Positions 34,068 through 37,172 of a stretch of 37,172 bases of DNA are shown here, one piece after another. Made by a program: the position numbers and the translations under genes. Position 1 is the first letter of the stretch. Each line of letters starts with the position of its first letter. Origin of the DNA: Vicinamibacteria bacterium (GTDB taxonomy: Bacteria > Acidobacteriota > Vicinamibacteria > Vicinamibacterales > UBA8438); contig JAJEEA010000226.1 of NCBI GenBank assembly GCA_022821235.1, positions 1-37,172 on the forward strand. The letters run 5' to 3'. The notes below the pieces were generated by a model, which ran no database searches, was not told the DNA's origin, and was given only the letters and a program-made list of their open reading frames with translations.

Positions 34068-34074
34068 CATTATG
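34068..34074. promoter_or_regulatory. Overlapping -10 boxes of two divergent genes
   Basis: CATTATG reads as CATAAT on the minus strand, ending 9 bases before the ribbon-helix-helix start, and as CATTAT on the plus strand, 15 bases before the PhzF start. The same bases would serve both promoters, so one bound repressor could control both. Confidence 0.35.
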
Positions 34075-34088
34075 GCGGTGGTCGAAGC

Positions 34089-34883
34089 ATGAGCGTGAAC
34101 ATCATCCAGGTCGACGCGTTCACCCGTGAGCCTTTCGGTGGGAATCCGGCCGCCGTCTGCGTGCTGCCCCAGGCGGCCGACGCGTCGTGGATGCAGCGGG
34201 TCGCGCGCGAGATGAACCTGTCGGAGACGGCGTTCCTGGTGGGCCGCGGCTCGGGAGAGTACGACCTGCGGTGGTTCACCCCGACCGTCGAGTTGGACCT
34301 GTGCGGCCATGCGACGCTGGCCTCCGCCCATGTCCTCTGGGAGGACGGGCACCTCCCGCCGGCCGCTCCCGCCGTCTTCCACACCCGTTCGGGCCGGCTG
34401 TCGGCGGAGCGCCGCGGCGACTGGATCGAGATGGACTTCCCCGCCGAGCCGGCGCGGCCGGCGCCAGTGCCCGAGGGGCTTGCCGAGGCGCTCGGCACCG
34501 AGCCGGTCCACTTCGGCCGGAACCGCTTCGACTGCCTGGTCGAGGTCGATTCCGAGGCGACGGTGCGGAGGCTCGCCCCGGACATCGGCGCACTGGCGCG
34601 GGTGCCCGTCCGCGGCGTCATCGTGACCGCGCGCGGCGAAACCGAGGGGTTCGACTTCGTGTCGCGCTTCTTCGCCCCGCGCGCCGGCGTGGACGAAGAC
34701 CCGGTCACCGGTTCCGCGCACTGTTGCCTCGGTCCCTACTGGCGCCGCAGGCTCGGCCGTGACGCGTTCACGGCGTGGCAGGCGTCGGCGCGCGGCGGGA
34801 TGGTCAAGGTCGCGGTGGCCGGCGACCGGGTCCGGCTGTCGGGGCAGGCGGTCAGCGTTCTGCGCGCCGAGCTGCTGGCGTGA
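34089..34883 (+). CDS. PhzF-family isomerase-like protein
   Basis: The 264-residue protein has the PhzF/DapF-like double hot-dog fold: IIQVDAFTREPFGGNPAAVC, then MNLSETAFLV with the catalytic acid E46, then LDLCGHATLASAHVL and the second-half motif GVDEDPVTGSAHCCLGPYW. Related proteins isomerise or epimerise small acids; phenazine synthesis is only the founding member, and no phenazine genes are nearby. The substrate is unknown. It is divergent from the ribbon-helix-helix gene. Confidence 0.9.
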   Translation: MSVNIIQVDAFTREPFGGNPAAVCVLPQAADASWMQRVAREMNLSETAFLVGRGSGEYDLRWFTPTVELDLCGHATLASAHVLWEDGHLPPAAPAVFHTRSGRLSAERRGDWIEMDFPAEPARPAPVPEGLAEALGTEPVHFGRNRFDCLVEVDSEATVRRLAPDIGALARVPVRGVIVTARGETEGFDFVSRFFAPRAGVDEDPVTGSAHCCLGPYWRRRLGRDAFTAWQASARGGMVKVAVAGDRVRLSGQAVSVLRAELLA

Positions 34884-34938
34884 CGGCGGCCGCTCCGGTG
34901 TGTTCCCGGAGCGGGGAAGGGCGCCGGGCACCGTCAGG

Positions 34939-34975
34939 GGCAGGAATGTAACGCTTTCAGCGGCAGGAATGTAAC
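34939..34975. repeat. Direct repeat resembling an insertion-sequence end
   Basis: The 14-base sequence GGCAGGAATGTAAC occurs twice, perfectly, 23 bases apart (34939-34952 and 34962-34975). Multiple short end repeats are typical of IS21-type elements, so this may be the fossil end of one. No partner end or transposase was found. It marks the border of the accessory segment to its right. Confidence 0.4.
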
Positions 34976-35054
34976 CGACCGGGGCAGTCGGCGACGGGAC
35001 TACCCCACGGCGGAAGGAGGCGGGTCGACATCAGCGCTCGAGTCCCAGATCTCG

Positions 35055-35618
35055 TCAGTTTCTAACGATGGCCTCGATCCGCCTGACGAGGGCGTCGAAG
35101 TCCTCGGGGCACTTTCGGCGAATCGCGTCGATACGGCGTGCCGCTTCCCCTGCCAGCTCACTTCGCCCGCCATCGGGGCCGCCGTCGACGCCGCGTTGTT
35201 TCGCCAGCACGTCGAAGTACAGCTCCTTGACCTGCACCTCGGCCCGCACGTCCGCCCATTTCCATTCGGCAGGCAGTTTCAGTCCGGCCAGGACCCATGT
35301 CTCGACCTCCTCCCACGCCTCGGCGCCCAGAAAACGCTCGCCGAACGCTTCTTCGAGCTGATCGAGCCGTTGGCGCCGCCCTGTGTTGCCGTCGCGGTCG
35401 ATGCACAGCACGATGATCTGTACCCTGCCGCCGTAGCGCTGGACGATGTCGGCCATGCGTTTCGCCTTCAGCGCTTCGTCGACCCCACCCAGCAGCGGGT
35501 CCACACAGACCCTCACGGTGGCGTGCGGCTTACCCAGCGATGCAAGGAGTCTCGAAAAGAGCGGCTTCAGGATGAACTGGTCCTTGCGAAAATCCTCCGG
35601 AACGATGAGTACCGTCAT
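35055..35618 (-). CDS. TOPRIM-like/DUF4276-like partner of an ATPase
   Basis: The 187-residue protein starts at ATG 35618, 4 bases inside the ATPase gene. A TOPRIM-like pattern is visible: E8 in LIVPEDFRKDQ, the D-x-D of IIVLCIDRDGNTGRR (D74, D76) and an E-rich EEVETWVLAGL (103-113), spaced as in DUF4276 and RloB-like proteins. These could bind metal and cut nucleic acid or act with the ATPase as a sensor. A well-known defence pair (PARIS: AAA15 ATPase with a TOPRIM protein) is built alike, but I cannot show homology. The function is inferred only; the gene pairing and residues are seen. Confidence 0.68.
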   Translation of the reverse strand: MTVLIVPEDFRKDQFILKPLFSRLLASLGKPHATVRVCVDPLLGGVDEALKAKRMADIVQRYGGRVQIIVLCIDRDGNTGRRQRLDQLEEAFGERFLGAEAWEEVETWVLAGLKLPAEWKWADVRAEVQVKELYFDVLAKQRGVDGGPDGGRSELAGEAARRIDAIRRKCPEDFDALVRRIEAIVRN

Positions 35619-36898
35619 GCGTCCGTGTCCCCGCTGTCCTCGGTGAACTCGATCATGTCTTCCATCCAGCCTCCGACCAGCAGTCGGTCGAGACCCTGGG
35701 TTTTTCGGAGTTTCTTCGCGTTGGGCAGTGCGGACACGGATCGGATGATGGCGTCGGTGGCGGCCTCGCGACGGCAGACGAGAGAGGTGCTACTGAACGT
35801 GCGGTCGTTAATCGACGTCAGCAATCCCGGCGAGTGCGTGGTGGTGACTACCTGGATCGCGCCCTTGGACGTCTGTTTCTCGATCAACTCCAGCAGTAGC
35901 CATTGCCGTGCGGGATGGATGCCGTTGTCGATTTCCTCGAAGAAAAAAAAGCCGGTCGGATCGTCTGCAAGAAGCGCCGCGAGCATGGCGAGAAACCGCA
36001 GCGTGCCATCGGACGCGCTGTACGCGGAGCAGGTTCTGCCGTCCTTTTCGAGTACGACCAGTCGGACCAGGCCGGTGATCGAGTCCACGGGAAACTGGAA
36101 GTCGCGGACATCCATCGGCGTCAGCGCGCGGACCCAATCGATCAGCGTTTTCCGCCTCTTCGGATCGGTACAGATTTCGCGCAGCACGGTCGGCAGATTC
36201 TCGCCGCCGTCGCCCAGAATGGTCTGTCCCGGGAACGAGGGCTGTCGCATGCGATCGGGAATCAGATCCAGAAAGCGCATGCTCGCCAAAGCGTCGATGA
36301 CCCTCTTGGCGTGGTCCTTGTGAGCGCGACTCACGCGATGGTGCTCTCCGATTTGGGTCAAGGCCGGTTGATCGAGTCTGACGTCGACTCGAGCGCCAAG
36401 CTTGCGTTGCCTGCCGGCCTTTGCCATGCGAAGGAGCAAGTGGGCCTGGTCGAACTGTTCGCCTACAGGATCGGGCGAATCCGGCCGACTGGTGTAGATC
36501 TGTTCGCCTTGGACCTCGAGTTCTTCGTTGAATACCTTGAAGCCACCAGAGCTCTTGCGATCCTCTGCTACTTCGATAAAGTACCGAACGGCCTCGCCGT
36601 CAAGCTGCAGTCCTACCGACAGCGCAAACCTGGTTTCGCCGTCGGGGTGCTTCAGACGCGCGATCTCGTTGGGGGCGCCCCGAATCGACGTCCATTCGGC
36701 CTGACCGCCTGGTCCGTACCTGCCCCCCAGGATCTCGGCCAGGGTGTAGCCGCGGCCTATGCCGTGAAGAAGCCGGAACGCGTCGCGGATATTGCTCTTG
36801 CCGCTGGCGTTCGCGCCCACGATCACGGTGAAGGGGCCGAGGCTCAGCGTCTCGTCGGCGAAGTTCTTGAAGTCGACCAGTGCGAGCGAGGTGATCAT
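35615..36898 (-). CDS. AAA15/AAA21-type SMC-like ATPase, first gene of a two-gene cassette
   Basis: The 427-residue protein has a split ABC/SMC-like ATPase: Walker A VGANASGKSN (27-36), signature-like SASDGTLRFL (294-303), Walker B GFFFFEEID (316-324) with the catalytic acid pair, and the His switch TTHSPGLL (353-360). Such ATPases (RloA, RecF-like, AAA15/21) act with nuclease or toxin partners, often against phages. It overlaps the next gene by 4 bases (ATGA), so both are made together. It lies in a segment with a vapC remnant and an IS-end-like repeat, which supports transfer. No promoter is obvious upstream. Confidence 0.88.
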   Translation of the reverse strand: MITSLALVDFKNFADETLSLGPFTVIVGANASGKSNIRDAFRLLHGIGRGYTLAEILGGRYGPGGQAEWTSIRGAPNEIARLKHPDGETRFALSVGLQLDGEAVRYFIEVAEDRKSSGGFKVFNEELEVQGEQIYTSRPDSPDPVGEQFDQAHLLLRMAKAGRQRKLGARVDVRLDQPALTQIGEHHRVSRAHKDHAKRVIDALASMRFLDLIPDRMRQPSFPGQTILGDGGENLPTVLREICTDPKRRKTLIDWVRALTPMDVRDFQFPVDSITGLVRLVVLEKDGRTCSAYSASDGTLRFLAMLAALLADDPTGFFFFEEIDNGIHPARQWLLLELIEKQTSKGAIQVVTTTHSPGLLTSINDRTFSSTSLVCRREAATDAIIRSVSALPNAKKLRKTQGLDRLLVGGWMEDMIEFTEDSGDTDA

Positions 36899-36949
36899 GG
36901 TTCCGACTCTGCGTCCGTGGCGGCAGGCGTCATCTCCGTCGTTCTCGGC

Positions 36950-37060
36950 TCACTGGCCGGTCGGCCAGTGCTGGACGTTGATCTCGGCCATCGGGAAGTC
37001 GTCGACGTTCGCGGTTGCCAGTGCGGCGCCGACCTCATGAATCCCCTCATTTTGAGGCCG
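36950..37060 (-). pseudogene. VapC C-terminal remnant
   Basis: After a stop codon the frame reads EVGAALATANVDDFPMAEIN and then VQHWPTGQ and stop. LAT-x-N-x-x-DFP followed by a final W is the usual end of VapC/PIN toxins (the last acidic residue is in NVDDF). No start codon or upstream PIN motifs are present, so it is a fragment about 37 codons long. It is in the same frame as the gene end upstream, from which it is separated by one TGA. Confidence 0.55.
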
Positions 37061-37172
37061 TCAAATCAAACCGAAGACCTCTTGATAGACGGCCTGTTCC
37101 ATAAGCAAGCTTCCGAACCTCTCCATCAACGGACGAGTCCGCTCCTCGGGCCAATTCGGAAGATGATGATAT
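37061..37172 (-). CDS. C-terminal end of an unrecognised protein
   Basis: Thirty-six codons run in from the right edge and end at TGA (37061-37063). The product ends LPNWPEERTRPLMERFGSLL, then MEQAVYQEVFGLI. It has the composition of a real, helical C terminus, but no family is recognised. The lower GC content of this end suggests foreign origin. Confidence 0.45.
   Translation of the reverse strand, partial: YHHLPNWPEERTRPLMERFGSLLMEQAVYQEVFGLI

Noticed and set aside
34939-34975. Two repeats considered as a short CRISPR array
   Set aside because: There are only two 14-base repeats with a 9-base gap and no cas genes, which does not fit CRISPR.

Overview
The window is a GC-rich bacterial chromosome segment. 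Its gene content fits Acidobacteriota, most likely Vicinamibacteria (subgroup 6). This is an inference from the DUF1592-cytochrome / DUF1552 / ankyrin gene train, two paralogous secreted proteins with a G-x-P-D-(L/I)-Q-G-x-W motif, exported PQQ-like propellers, TolB/CehA and lipoprotein amidohydrolases, and a DUF5916 outer-membrane-type protein. There is no rRNA, tRNA or CRISPR array, and no intact transposase. High GC makes nearly every gene throw long antisense open frames, which are left out.

Layout. 1-4336 (minus): DUF1592 multi-domain cytochrome-type protein, then DUF1552 Tat protein, then an ankyrin protein cut by the window edge. 4616-7910 (plus): M28-PDZ peptidase and a secreted PDLQGxW protein, separated by a MITE-like element and a nested hairpin. 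8164-11840 (minus): two exported PQQ-like propellers with a 4-base overlap. 11999-16034 (minus): AAA ATPase, HupE/UreJ-type membrane protein with a decayed second copy of its tail, a Phd-like antitoxin/PIN toxin pair, and a small exported PDZ protein. 16448-22163: DUF2891 protein (plus), acetyl-CoA synthetase (minus), coiled-coil membrane protein (plus), HflX (minus). 22372-26563 (minus): TolB-propeller/CehA metallohydrolase and lipoprotein amidohydrolase. 26820-30754: HicAB, DUF5916 protein, VapBC. 30975-34883: second PDLQGxW protein, GMC oxidoreductase, orphan ribbon-helix-helix protein, PhzF-family protein. 34884-37172: an accessory-looking end with an IS-end-like direct repeat, a two-gene ATPase/TOPRIM-like cassette, a VapC remnant and a cut gene.

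Together the window looks like the catabolic, secretion-rich chromosome of a heterotroph (peptidase, amidohydrolases, oxidoreductase, acetate activation) with small selfish or defence modules inserted between metabolic genes. Several genes lack a Shine-Dalgarno sequence and carry a TAnnnT -10-like box 5-9 bases before the start codon, suggesting frequent leaderless transcription. The best candidate for a little-described system is the ATPase/TOPRIM-like pair at 35055-36898.
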